64,000 bases of DNA from an uncultured Flavobacteriaceae bacterium. Lineage in GTDB: Bacteria; Bacteroidota; Bacteroidia; Flavobacteriales; Flavobacteriaceae. The position numbers and the translations under genes were made by a program. The notes under the pieces were generated by a model. The model did no database searches, was not told where the DNA came from, and saw nothing but the letters and a program-made list of their open reading frames with translations. How positions within the stretch are numbered: the stretch's first letter is position 1; each line of letters opens with the position of its first letter. Shown piece by piece: positions 25,610 to 34,712 of the stretch. The stretch is from NCBI GenBank assembly GCA_947501845.1, contig CANMXP010000013.1, positions 62,001-126,000 of the forward strand, read 5' to 3'.

Positions 25610-27844
25610 ATGAGACTTTTTCTTTTTGCATGCTTAACCCTGTTTTCTATATCACCTATTAGCTCACAGACACAACCCTGGCAAGGTAAATTTGAACCTA
25701 TCGACAACCTCATCAAACCTCCAAATACCTACAGGACGGCCAGTGGAGCTCCTGGAAAAGATTATTGGCAACAACGTGCTAATTATAAAATAAAAGCAAC
25801 CCTTAATGAAAGTAACAATACTATTTCTGGAGAAGAAACCATTACTTACTATAATAATTCGCCAGACGATTTAAGCTATCTATGGATACAGCTCGAACAA
25901 AATGTCAACAAAAAAGGCAATGAAGATTTTGGAGGCATCAACAATAACATAAAAGACGGCATAACCACTAGGCAAATGCAGTTTCTTACCAGAGCTATAG
26001 ATTTTCCAGCTGGTTACTCCATTAAACATGTAAAAGATTCCAACGGAAACAACATAAAAACCATGGTTAATAATACCATGATGAAGGTTAAATTGAATGC
26101 ACTCCTTAAATCGGGTGAATCTACAAGTTTTTCAATAGCATGGTCTTATCCTATAACAGATAGAAGCATGTATTTATTATCACGTGAAGGCTATGAATAT
26201 TTCCCATCTGATGGCAATACGGTTTATCTGATTGCACACTGGTTTCCTAGAATGGCCGTTTATAACGATACCGAAGGTTGGCAGAATCAGCAATTTCAAA
26301 AACTTGGAGAGTTTGCTTTGGAATTTGGTGACTACGACGTTGAAATTACGGTACCAGAAGACCATATTGTAGCAGCTACTGGCTTGCTTCAAAATAGCGA
26401 GTCTGTATTAACCAAAGCGCAACGTAAACGTATGGATGAAGCTCGAAAATCTTTTGAAAAACCAGTCATGATTATTACACAAGCTGAGGCTGAAGCCAAT
26501 GAAAAACGGAAATCGAAAAAACAAAAAACATGGCAGTTTAAAGCTAAAAATGTTCGTGATTTTGCCTTTGCATCTTCTCGTAAATTTATGTGGGATGCCC
26601 AAGTTGTAAAATTACCAACCAATACAGTTATGGCCATGTCTTTTTACCCTAAAGAGGGGTTACCTGTGTGGCAAGAAGAATCTACCAAAGCCGTGAAGCA
26701 TGCTTTAGAAGTATATTCTGAAGCGACTTTCGATTATCCTTATCCTGTAGCTATTTCTGTAAACACCTCTAATATTGGCATGGAATTCCCAATGATTAGC
26801 TTTAATGGTGGACGACCAAAAAATGGCAAAATAAGCCCCGCTGCCAAACAAGGAATGATAGGGACCATCATTCATGAAGTAGGTCATAACTGGTTTCCGA
26901 TGATTGTGAGTTCCGATGAACGCAAATGGATGTGGATGGACGAAGGTTTAAATACATTTTTGCATCAAAGAACCGTTGCAGAACGCTATCCTGGCTTTAA
27001 TAGCGTAACACCTAAAAGCATTGTGCCGTTTATGAGTGGCGACAAAAATATTTTACGCCCTATTATGACGACTTCAGACAGCGAACTTATGTCTCAATTT
27101 GGTGCTAACTTCTATTTAAAACCAACCGTTGGGCTACAAATGCTTCGTAACTCTATTATTGGGAAAGAATTATTTGACGAAGCCTTTAAAGAATACGCCA
27201 ACCGATGGAAGTACAAACACCCCAATCCTTCCGATTTATTTAGAACCCTTGAAGATGCTACAGCGACCGATCTAGATTGGTTTTTTAGAGGATGGTTTTT
27301 TACTACCGACCATGTAGACATGGAGTTAAGTCATGTCAAGTGGTTTAAAGTATATGAAGAAAACTCAAATATTGAGGATCAAAACAACGTGTCTAAGGTA
27401 AAAATAGAAACCTCGGGCAAAGGTGTTCAATCGTTAGCTAAAGATTTTTCGAGCGGTCCAGAAACCATTACCATGAACACAACTCCTGATGCTGCGTATG
27501 GTCAATTTTTATCACGAATTAATGAGCCTGAATTACGCAAACAACTTTCTGGTAAAAACATTTACGAAATCACCGTTAAAAACGTAGGCGGCCTTGTTAT
27601 GCCCGTTAATATTGAATGGGTGTTTGTTGATGGTACTAAAGAAATTAATACCATTCCTGCTGAAGTTTGGCGCAGAAATGAGTACGAAATTCAAAAAACC
27701 TTTATAAAAGAAAAAGAAGTTAAAGAAGTAAATTTAGATCCTAATTTTGAATATGCTGATACCAACAAAGAAAACAATACCTTTCCCAAAGTAAATGAAC
27801 AGTCGGATTTTGATTTATTTAAGGAAAAAAAGGGAAATAATTAA
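25610..27844 (+). CDS. Secreted M1 family zinc metallopeptidase
   Basis: The 744-residue protein has a signal peptide (ending near ISSQ, residue 20) and an M1 catalytic domain. The zinc motif is H422-E423-V-G-H426, and Glu445 follows after exactly 18 residues (HExxH-18-E). The substrate-anchoring exopeptidase motif appears as NIGMEFPM (389-396), close to the usual GxMEN, with Phe-Pro in place of Asn. That change is seen in some bacterial M1 groups and makes classical aminopeptidase specificity uncertain. It should act in the periplasm or at the cell surface. The peroxidase gene follows after 7 bp. Confidence 0.9.
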   Translation: MRLFLFACLTLFSISPISSQTQPWQGKFEPIDNLIKPPNTYRTASGAPGKDYWQQRANYKIKATLNESNNTISGEETITYYNNSPDDLSYLWIQLEQNVNKKGNEDFGGINNNIKDGITTRQMQFLTRAIDFPAGYSIKHVKDSNGNNIKTMVNNTMMKVKLNALLKSGESTSFSIAWSYPITDRSMYLLSREGYEYFPSDGNTVYLIAHWFPRMAVYNDTEGWQNQQFQKLGEFALEFGDYDVEITVPEDHIVAATGLLQNSESVLTKAQRKRMDEARKSFEKPVMIITQAEAEANEKRKSKKQKTWQFKAKNVRDFAFASSRKFMWDAQVVKLPTNTVMAMSFYPKEGLPVWQEESTKAVKHALEVYSEATFDYPYPVAISVNTSNIGMEFPMISFNGGRPKNGKISPAAKQGMIGTIIHEVGHNWFPMIVSSDERKWMWMDEGLNTFLHQRTVAERYPGFNSVTPKSIVPFMSGDKNILRPIMTTSDSELMSQFGANFYLKPTVGLQMLRNSIIGKELFDEAFKEYANRWKYKHPNPSDLFRTLEDATATDLDWFFRGWFFTTDHVDMELSHVKWFKVYEENSNIEDQNNVSKVKIETSGKGVQSLAKDFSSGPETITMNTTPDAAYGQFLSRINEPELRKQLSGKNIYEITVKNVGGLVMPVNIEWVFVDGTKEINTIPAEVWRRNEYEIQKTFIKEKEVKEVNLDPNFEYADTNKENNTFPKVNEQSDFDLFKEKKGNN

Positions 27845-27851
27845 AATAAAA

Positions 27852-29036
27852 ATGAACAACAAGGCTTTGCCTAACATTTATAAAAACACTTTTTTAGCAT
27901 TTGTATTGATATTAATTAGTTGTAATGCTAATGATAAAAAAACTGTAGCGGTTACCAAAATAGACCAAAGGGTTAATGCACTTCCTTTAAAAGTTAAATC
28001 GCCCCCCAATAATCCTGCCTCGGCAGAAAAAACCAATTTAGGACGTTTACTTTTTTTCGATCCTATTCTATCGGGCAACAAAGACGTGGCTTGTGCGACT
28101 TGCCATCATCCTACAAATGGTTTTGCGGAGTTTAGAGATTTATCTATTGGTGTAAATGGCAAAGGGTTTGGCAATAAACGTGTTTTTAAAATGCCAAATA
28201 AAATTCCTTTTGTTAAACGAAACGCTCACACTGTTTTAAACACTGCTTTTAATGGTATTGATTCCTTAAATCATTATAACCCAGAAAAATCCCCTATGTT
28301 TTGGGACAACCGTGTTACCAGCTTAGAAGCTCAGGCCATAGAACCCATAAAAGCCATGGAAGAAATGCGTGGCCTAAACTATTCTGAAACTGAAATTTTA
28401 GTAGAAGTTGTATCTCGACTGGAAGCCATTCCAGAATATAAAAAACTATTCGGGCAAGTATTTAAAGGAGAAAACGCGATAACTATTGAAAATATAGGTA
28501 AGGCTATTGCTGCTTACGAAAGAACTTTAGTCACCAACAATTCACGTTTCGACAAATATATGCGCGGTGATGCCAATGCCATATCTTTATCTGAAAAAGA
28601 AGGTTTTAAAGTATTTATAGAAGCGGGCTGTATTAATTGCCATAACGGCCCTATGTTTTCCGATTATAAGATCCATGTCTTAAGTGTTCCAGAAAACGAC
28701 AAACTAACTATGGTTGACGATGGTTTTAAACAACAATTTGGATTCCGAACACCAACGCTTCGCAACTTACGTTTTACAAGTCCCTACATGCACAATGGGA
28801 CCCTACCTACACTAAAAAAAGTTTTAGAGTTTTATGAGGATTTAAAATTCAAAAAAACCAGAAACCCTGAAGTCGGCATTCATCAAATTGATACTCTAGC
28901 TCAAAATTTAACTATGGCCATGAAAGATTTCAATCAAATCATTTCTTTTTTAAACACGTTAAATGACGATGACTTTGATAAAACAGTGCCTGAAACTGTA
29001 CCTAGCGGTTTGATGGTTGGTGGGGATATTGAGTAA
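27852..29036 (+). CDS. Di-haem cytochrome c peroxidase family lipoprotein
   Basis: Starting at the ATG at 27852, the protein has 394 residues and a lipoprotein signal (LILISC, Cys24). Two haem c sites are visible, CATCH (Cys81, Cys84, His85) and CINCH (Cys260, Cys263, His264), which is the layout of CcpA/MauG enzymes. RTPTLRNLRFTSPYMHNG near residue 300 carries the usual Met/His axial-ligand region. It should reduce hydrogen peroxide or carry out a MauG-like oxidation in the periplasm. An upstream start at 27795 would overlap the M1 peptidase and place 19 residues before the signal peptide, so it is rejected. Confidence 0.92.
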   Translation: MNNKALPNIYKNTFLAFVLILISCNANDKKTVAVTKIDQRVNALPLKVKSPPNNPASAEKTNLGRLLFFDPILSGNKDVACATCHHPTNGFAEFRDLSIGVNGKGFGNKRVFKMPNKIPFVKRNAHTVLNTAFNGIDSLNHYNPEKSPMFWDNRVTSLEAQAIEPIKAMEEMRGLNYSETEILVEVVSRLEAIPEYKKLFGQVFKGENAITIENIGKAIAAYERTLVTNNSRFDKYMRGDANAISLSEKEGFKVFIEAGCINCHNGPMFSDYKIHVLSVPENDKLTMVDDGFKQQFGFRTPTLRNLRFTSPYMHNGTLPTLKKVLEFYEDLKFKKTRNPEVGIHQIDTLAQNLTMAMKDFNQIISFLNTLNDDDFDKTVPETVPSGLMVGGDIE

Positions 29037-29545
29037 ACAAAGGCTGTGTGCGAGGCTTAAAACTTTGTAATTATTATGCTACTAAACAAATCGTACTTAC
29101 AAATTTTGCAGAGCACCTAATTCGCCTTAATCGGTTTGATTGTCATTCATTATTATTGAGTTGTCTATAACAATAATAAACTCTAAAAATGACTTTGCCA
29201 AACTAAGGTCTAACACTCGTTTGCAACGATTTATTACATCACAGTTTATATAACTAAAATATAAAAACCACATCTTTTTATTCGAGAGTGTCATCAGTTT
29301 TTGTCTTACTCTTATTCTCGTCCGAGTTACAAACTCGAACTAGCATATATGATGACTCAATGGTGGTTATTGCTCTTTTAAAGCCCCACATCTCTTCCTA
29401 TATATCTACCACCAATATACAGCATGAGCGAGCCCCTATCAATCTGATCCAACGTATAAAAGCCTAATATTTACCCAATAACTGGTATTGAATACACTGT
29501 TTTCCATATATAAATTTGTAGTTATTAATCATAAAATCAATAATC
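29037..29545. other. 509-bp intergenic region, no gene seen
   Basis: No coding sequence was recognised. The region holds a two-tier hairpin at 29286-29358: outer arms GAGTGTCATCA and TGATGACTC, inner hairpin CGAGTT/AACTCG at 29323-29337. The promoter of the decayed gene downstream lies at 29488-29518. Confidence 0.6.
29488..29518 (+). promoter_or_regulatory. Promoter of the decayed small secreted protein gene
   Basis: TTG at 29488-29490, a 20-bp spacer and TAAATTTG at 29511-29518 match the Bacteroidota consensus exactly. The expected transcription start is about 20 bases before the ATG at 29546. The promoter looks intact although the gene behind it is broken. Confidence 0.7.
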
Positions 29546-29816
29546 ATGAAAAAATTATTATGCACTATCGCTTTATTATTTGCTTTTGTTGGAACTTCAT
29601 TCGGTCAAACTAAAAATAAAAAAGGGAATGTAAAGTTGTTTTAAAGGCTGGTAGTAGCTCTGCTTCAAAAACTTCAAAAACAAATCATTAAAGACATGTA
29701 AAAACTATACCAGGCAAGCTCAAAAAGTATCTGGTGCTTCTTATGGTACTTTCAATGGAAAAAAGGGGAATGCCACCAAGGCCAAATCAAGACCAACAAA
29801 AGCATCTGAACAGTAA
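29546..29816 (+). pseudogene. Decayed gene for a small secreted Ser/Lys-rich protein
   Basis: The ATG at 29546 opens a clear signal peptide (KKLLCTIALLFAFVGTSFGQ), but the frame stops at 29642-29644 after 32 residues. Coding character continues in two other frames. One reads KVVLKAGSSSASKTSKTNH up to a stop near 29689. The other reads NYTRQAQKVSGASYGTFNGK from 29703 to a stop at 29814-29816. All three segments are rich in Ser, Lys, Thr and Ala, as one short secreted protein would be. At least two frameshifts are needed to join them. The promoter and the terminator at 29892 are intact, which suggests recent loss. A sequencing error cannot be excluded. Confidence 0.65.
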
Positions 29817-29891
29817 AACCAATGATGTAAAAACGTTTAAAACTAATATCTTTAATCTTTCAGTTAAGGCCATAAAACAAATCGATCACAT

Positions 29892-29931
29892 AAAAAGCCA
29901 CATTCCAACAATAAAGTGTGGCTTTTTATAT
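29892..29931. terminator. Bidirectional terminator
   Basis: AAAAAGCCACA (29892-29902) pairs with TGTGGCTTTTT (29917-29927) across a 14-base loop, with T-runs on both strands. It separates the decayed secreted-protein gene from the outer-membrane gene ending at 29933, and serves both. Confidence 0.85.
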
Positions 29932-29932
29932 T

Positions 29933-31012
29933 TTAATCTACATCAAACCTAACTCCTATTGAAATATTATTCTGGTCCACTACCTGATTTTTAAAAATAG
30001 GTGACAAATCATATTTAACATAGAGTGCTACATCATCAAAAGCAATATAACCGCTTAACCCGTAGACTAAATCACTGGTATTAAAACCTCGTTTTTGCTT
30101 TTCTTTTATGCGCTCACCATTCATCTCGTACTTAAGTTTTTGACGCGTTCCAATATTAAAACCTGCATACCCTCCAACACCTATTTTAAATTGATTTCGT
30201 GTTGAGTACCTGAAAAAATTGTCTCCCTCAATTTTTTTTGAAGGCCCAAACTCAAAATGGGCAGGAAATACTAGGTTAGTAATCGTCAATTTAGACTTTT
30301 TAAGACTTTCAGGAAATTCTTCTAATACGGTTTGATTGCCCTGTTGAACAAAGTACCTATTATCAGTAGGTTTCAATCCATTTATCTGAAAAGAAAAACC
30401 ATATTTAAAACGTAAAAAATTAGTGTTTTTAAACACCCGAGTTCTCCATGCCCAACCTAATTCTAAAAACCGAGAGCCTGCAAACTTATAAGGGGAATTG
30501 TCCAGTTTTTCACCTTCAATGATGGCATTATTAAAACCAAAAGCCAATACAAAGTCATTGGAAGTGCGTCTATCAAATTTCTTTGGTTTGTTTTTACTTT
30601 TAATTTTTATGCCTGCAAAACTACCCTCATCACTACCTATACTAAAACCTATTTTTGATAATTCTTCATTGTCATTTGTTTGATAGCCTTCTTCATTTCG
30701 TTCTAAAAGAGCAATTTTATTATTTATAATTGCAATACGATTTTCAATATTTAGAGCTCGTTTTTTTGCTACTTCTTTTTTTAATATGTTAGCTTCTTCA
30801 TTGGAAAGCCCCCCCTTTTCTAAACGCTCATTAATAGTAGCTACCTCGATCTTTAAAAAATGGCGTTCTTCGCTTTTAATACGTTCTTTAATTTCTTTTA
30901 AAGTTTCAATTTTCTCTTTATTATTTACATTCTGAATGGTGTCTTGTGCATTGATTAATTGCACACTTACACATAGCACGGCAAGTGCTAAATACTTAGT
31001 AATAATTTGCAT
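29933..31012 (-). CDS. Outer-membrane beta-barrel protein with periplasmic coiled coil
   Basis: The 359-residue protein has a signal peptide ending INAQ (residue 22), then about 85 residues of charged, heptad-like helix (KEKIETLKEIKERIKSEER and onward) that should form a coiled coil. A barrel domain with alternating aromatic strands follows (for example SRFLELGWAWRTRVF and FKIGVGGYAGFNIGTRQK) and ends GVRFDVD. It lies downstream of the ECF sigma and anti-sigma genes on the same strand, 97 bp after the latter, so it may be part of that regulon or operon. Function is unknown. Confidence 0.8.
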   Translation of the reverse strand: MQIITKYLALAVLCVSVQLINAQDTIQNVNNKEKIETLKEIKERIKSEERHFLKIEVATINERLEKGGLSNEEANILKKEVAKKRALNIENRIAIINNKIALLERNEEGYQTNDNEELSKIGFSIGSDEGSFAGIKIKSKNKPKKFDRRTSNDFVLAFGFNNAIIEGEKLDNSPYKFAGSRFLELGWAWRTRVFKNTNFLRFKYGFSFQINGLKPTDNRYFVQQGNQTVLEEFPESLKKSKLTITNLVFPAHFEFGPSKKIEGDNFFRYSTRNQFKIGVGGYAGFNIGTRQKLKYEMNGERIKEKQKRGFNTSDLVYGLSGYIAFDDVALYVKYDLSPIFKNQVVDQNNISIGVRFDVD

Positions 31013-31109
31013 AACTGTTCGTTTTTAACACTGAATTGATTTTCAGCATTTGTTGATTATTGATGATGATATTTATAATTCATAAAATCCATGCCTAGGC
31101 AGGCACATA

Positions 31110-31874
31110 TTAGTCATTACGTTGAGCAACTGCTGTTTTTACAGTACCGTAACTTGCCTTTATGGCTTCAAAAACTTTCGTTCTAAAGGATTGATCTAAT
31201 TCTGCTTCAACATCTTGAAGTAATAAATTAGCATCGACCACTCCTGTAGTTTCATTATATAATCGGTTTAATTGAATTTCCTTTTGAGCTTCCAACAACA
31301 AAGCATCTATAGCAGCATCAGTAACCGCGTTATTATCTTTCAATGTTTGTATCTGGCTTGCAACAGCTTGTATTGTTTCTTGTTCGAAAGTTAAAGATTC
31401 AATTGGCACTTCAATAGGGCTACCTACAGACTTTTTCTTTAACTTTTCTATATCATTTTCTTGGACAATCATTGTTTGTTCATCATTAAGCTCTGGAGTC
31501 ATTAAAACCGATTTTTTAATCACCTTCTTAACACCTGCTTTTTGGTTTTCCTTGATACCTTCAGTGGTATTCTCAACATTGGCCTGTTCCTCAACAACTA
31601 TGGTTTTATCTATATGTTGCTCTACAACTTCTGGAACAACCACTATTTTTGGGACATCATTTATACCTGTTTCATTATTAAAAAACTGAGAAATTATTAA
31701 TAAAACCCCGACAACACTTGCTGCCAGACCTACCCATAAAAGTGGCCTATTTTTTTTCTTAGCCCCCTTATCATCTAAACGTTCCGAGAGCCTATCCCAT
31801 GCATTACTTGATGGTTTCAAAGTCCTTTTATCAAGCTTATCCTTTATATTTTCTTCAAATTTAATTGGTGCCAT
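31110..31874 (-). CDS. Membrane protein in anti-sigma position
   Basis: The 254-residue protein has a cytosolic N-terminus (about 1-45, basic), one transmembrane helix (LLWVGLAASVVGVLLIISQF, about 45-64) and a periplasmic part rich in Val, Glu and Gln. The gene begins inside the end of the ECF sigma gene (14-bp overlap), the usual arrangement for a sigma/anti-sigma pair. The N-terminal segment KRTLKPSSNAWDRLSERLDD recurs in Bacteroidota proteins that follow ECF genes. The anti-sigma role is inferred from topology and coupling; no zinc-binding anti-sigma motif (HxxxCxxC) is present. Confidence 0.75.
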   Translation of the reverse strand: MAPIKFEENIKDKLDKRTLKPSSNAWDRLSERLDDKGAKKKNRPLLWVGLAASVVGVLLIISQFFNNETGINDVPKIVVVPEVVEQHIDKTIVVEEQANVENTTEGIKENQKAGVKKVIKKSVLMTPELNDEQTMIVQENDIEKLKKKSVGSPIEVPIESLTFEQETIQAVASQIQTLKDNNAVTDAAIDALLLEAQKEIQLNRLYNETTGVVDANLLLQDVEAELDQSFRTKVFEAIKASYGTVKTAVAQRND

Positions 31875-32439
31875 AGCTTGTTGTTTTATTTAATTTTTTA
31901 ATCTTTTCCTGAAGCAATTTTCGTGCTTTGAATAACTGCGATTTTGATGTGCCTTCCGTTATGTTTAACATCTTTGCTATTTCGCTATGCTTATATCCCT
32001 CAATAGCATACATTACAAATACCATTTTATAACCTTCGGGAAGTGCATCTATAAGCTGTTGTATTTCGGCAACTTCTATATTGGTATTAATATTATTTGT
32101 ATAGTCATTACCATACTCAAAATCTTCAACAGAAAATACTATTTGTTTTTTTTGTCTTAAAAACGAGATAGACTCTCTTACCATAATTCTCCGAATCCAA
32201 CCTTCAAAACTACCTTCATTTTTAAAGCTTTTTAAATTAGAAAACACTTTAAAAAACCCATTAAGCATAGCTTCCTCTGCCTGTTGCAAATCCTTTATAT
32301 AATACCTGCAAATACTTAACATTTTTGGAGCATGCATTTCAAATAATATACGTTGCGCCTCACGATTGTTTTTAATCGCTTTTTTTATAAGTGACGATTC
32401 GTTTTTATGCAATTGGATTACTTTCAAAAATGATTTCAT
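31861..32439 (-). CDS. ECF-type RNA polymerase sigma factor
   Basis: The 192-residue protein has region 2 (AQRILFEMHAPKMLSICRYY, followed by EAMLNGFFKVFSNL and EGWIRRIMVRE) and region 4 with a helix-turn-helix (LPEGYKMVFVMYAIEGYKHS, then EIAKMLNITEGTSKSQLFKA). It belongs to the extracytoplasmic-function group, and should direct RNA polymerase in response to an envelope signal. The downstream membrane protein overlaps it by 14 bp and is the likely anti-sigma factor. Confidence 0.93.
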   Translation of the reverse strand: MKSFLKVIQLHKNESSLIKKAIKNNREAQRILFEMHAPKMLSICRYYIKDLQQAEEAMLNGFFKVFSNLKSFKNEGSFEGWIRRIMVRESISFLRQKKQIVFSVEDFEYGNDYTNNINTNIEVAEIQQLIDALPEGYKMVFVMYAIEGYKHSEIAKMLNITEGTSKSQLFKARKLLQEKIKKLNKTTSYGTN

Positions 32440-32582
32440 TTAGTCTTCTATTTTTAAAGACGCAAATTTTATGCTAATGGTTGCCCAGTATAAAAAATAT
32501 AAATGCAATTTAAAAAGAAACAAAAGATAACATATTAAAAATGAAGCTTTTGGCTTTATTAAGATTTAATAAAAAAAACGGA

Positions 32583-33560
32583 CTACTTCTTCCTATCAAT
32601 CACATAGTTCACCATAAGTTCCAGTGAATTTCTATAATCCGACTCAGGATATGTTCGAAGTATTTGCAGCGCTTCTCCTTGAAATGCTTTCATCTTTTTA
32701 ATGGCATAATCTAAACCACCATTATTTTTCACAAAAGCAATAACTTCCTTAACACGCTTAGTATCTTTATTATGATTTTTTATGGAATTGATAAGCCAGT
32801 TTTTATCTTTTTTTGAAGATTGATTAAGCACATAAATTAAAGGCAGGGTCATTTTCTGCTCTTTAATATCGATCCCTGTAGGTTTTCCTATTTGAGTATC
32901 ACCGTAATCGAACAAATCATCTTTTATCTGAAATGCCATTCCTATAAGTTCACCAAACTTTCGCATAGACTCTACATGCTGTGATTCTGGTTTTACAGAT
33001 GCTGCTCCTAAACTACAACAAGCGGCAATTAAAGTTGCTGTTTTCTGACGAATAATTTCATAATAAATCGTTTCTGTGATATCAAGTTTTCTAGCCTTTT
33101 CAATTTGAAGCAACTCACCTTCACTCATTTCACGAACTGCTATAGAAATAATCTTGAGTAAATCGAAGTCGTTATTATCAATACTTAAAAGCAAGCCTTT
33201 AGACAGCAAATAGTCTCCTATCAAAACAGCTATCTTATTTTTCCAAAGTGCATTTACAGAGAAAAAGCCACGTCTTCTATTACTATCATCAACAACATCA
33301 TCGTGTACTAAAGTCGCGGTATGTATTAGTTCAATGACTGAAGCACCTCTATAAGTTCGCTCACTAACTTCTCCGTTCGACACCATTTTAGAAACCAAAA
33401 ACACGAACATAGGCCGCATTTGCTTCCCTTTTCTGTTTACTATATAGTGCGTAATCCTATTAAGTAATGCAACCTTACTAGACATAGAGAGTTGAAACTT
33501 TTGCTCGAAAAGATCCATCTCATAAGCTATAGGCTGTTTTATTTGCTCTACTATTTTCAA
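32583..33560 (-). CDS. Long-chain polyprenyl diphosphate synthase
   Basis: The 325-residue enzyme has both Asp-rich motifs of trans-prenyltransferases: HDDVVDD (Asp87, Asp88, Asp91, Asp92) and DDLFDYGD in the C-terminal half, plus GKQMRPMFVFL for isopentenyl-diphosphate binding. It should make the C35-C40 side chain for menaquinone. No ATG exists at the expected start: the frame begins at TTG (33560) directly after an in-frame stop, and the encoded KIVEQIKQPI matches the N-terminus I know from flavobacterial homologues. The next ATG would remove 14 residues. Confidence 0.9.
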   Translation of the reverse strand: MKIVEQIKQPIAYEMDLFEQKFQLSMSSKVALLNRITHYIVNRKGKQMRPMFVFLVSKMVSNGEVSERTYRGASVIELIHTATLVHDDVVDDSNRRRGFFSVNALWKNKIAVLIGDYLLSKGLLLSIDNNDFDLLKIISIAVREMSEGELLQIEKARKLDITETIYYEIIRQKTATLIAACCSLGAASVKPESQHVESMRKFGELIGMAFQIKDDLFDYGDTQIGKPTGIDIKEQKMTLPLIYVLNQSSKKDKNWLINSIKNHNKDTKRVKEVIAFVKNNGGLDYAIKKMKAFQGEALQILRTYPESDYRNSLELMVNYVIDRKK

Positions 33561-33826
33561 TATAAAAACTTAATCTCAGCGAAATTACTAATAAAGTTAA
33601 GATATTACTACTATTGGCTCTCGAAAGTTCTTTTTCCTTCAAGTATTTAAGCTTTTCCCTTTTCTTAAAAAACGATACACATTCGCTCATTTTCAGCATA
33701 AAATAAAATAGACAAATCACTTCTATATGTTTACTATTAATCTCGAAAAAAAACGCTTAATCGATTAAATACAGTTTAAGAAAAAATATTTACTAACTTA
33801 AATATCTAACTAACAACCAATTACAT

Positions 33827-34660
33827 ATGAAAAAAATTACTTTATTAATAATCTTTCTGATTTCAACAATTTCTTTCAATGCTCAAACGGTAGCATGGTC
33901 ATCAGATTTAGAAGATTTAACAGGATGGAGTGTGGGCAATGGAACCGCAGACTTAAATGATGACACTTGGGGTTTTTACTCAGGCGGAGGAGAATCGCTA
34001 GGTTTTACTGGAGCTTTAGGCTTCTCAAAATCTTGGGATCCAGAACCAGCAGCAACAGGAGGTACTCCTATAACGCCTGATAACTTATTATTTACCCCTA
34101 CATTTGCAATTCCAGCAAATGCGCTTTCAATTTCTTTTAAAATGAAAGTTGGATCTAATGACCCCAATTTCTTTGCAGAGAATTTCGCCGTTTTAGTTTA
34201 TGATGATGTCGATTTTAATGGGACACTAACAGAAATTCATGAAGAAACTTTAACCGCTGGCGGAGATAATAGTGCAAAAGATATTACAGCCGACATACCT
34301 GCATTATTTGCTGGAAAAACCACCGGGATAATTATAAGGCATTATGACTGTACTGATCAAAATCAATTATTAGTTGATGATTTTGAAGTATCTTTTTCTA
34401 CATCTTTATCTATTGAAGACAATACATTAGAAATAGTTCGTGTTTACCCTAACCCAGTCAATGACATCTTGAAAATTGATACCAAGTCATCTATTGACTC
34501 CGCTACAATAGTTAATCAATTAGGACAACGAATAATCGATGTTAAATCTAATAACATTGTAAACAATTCTATTGATTTGTCTACACTCAATAAAGGCTTG
34601 TATTTTATTACTGTTAAATCTAAAGAAAGATCAGCTACTCTTAAAATAATTAAAAAATAA
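33827..34660 (+). CDS. Secreted protein with type IX secretion sorting domain
   Basis: The 277-residue protein has a signal peptide ending FNAQ (residue 19), a jelly-roll-like domain of the choice-of-anchor J type (VAWSSDLEDLTGWSVGNGT and onward, about 22-190) and a C-terminal T9SS type A sorting domain. The last 75 residues contain the diagnostic VYPNPVNDIL and end GLYFITVKSK...LKIIKK. It is exported by the type IX system and attached or released at the cell surface. It may bind carbohydrate or protein. It is monocistronic, with a terminator right behind it. Confidence 0.9.
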   Translation: MKKITLLIIFLISTISFNAQTVAWSSDLEDLTGWSVGNGTADLNDDTWGFYSGGGESLGFTGALGFSKSWDPEPAATGGTPITPDNLLFTPTFAIPANALSISFKMKVGSNDPNFFAENFAVLVYDDVDFNGTLTEIHEETLTAGGDNSAKDITADIPALFAGKTTGIIIRHYDCTDQNQLLVDDFEVSFSTSLSIEDNTLEIVRVYPNPVNDILKIDTKSSIDSATIVNQLGQRIIDVKSNNIVNNSIDLSTLNKGLYFITVKSKERSATLKIIKK

Positions 34661-34683
34661 TTCTACTCTAGCTAAATAGTGCC

Positions 34684-34712
34684 AAAAAGAGCTTCAAATT
34701 GAGGCTCTTTTT
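34684..34712. terminator. Bidirectional terminator between T9SS protein and rlmN
   Basis: AAAAAGAGC (34684-34692) pairs with GCTCTTTTT (34704-34712) across an 11-base loop. T-runs follow on both strands. The right arm overlaps the rlmN stop codon. Confidence 0.85.

Noticed and set aside
29734-29952. 72-residue open frame on the plus strand
   Set aside because: It runs through the decayed secreted-protein gene in a noncoding frame and through the terminator at 29892, and ends inside the outer-membrane gene.
31087-31105. Palindrome TGCCTAGGCA near the anti-sigma gene end
   Set aside because: Only 10 bp; too short to support as terminator or operator.
33520-33720. 66-residue open frame upstream of the polyprenyl synthase
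   Set aside because: It overlaps the start of the synthase in another frame and has no coding character.
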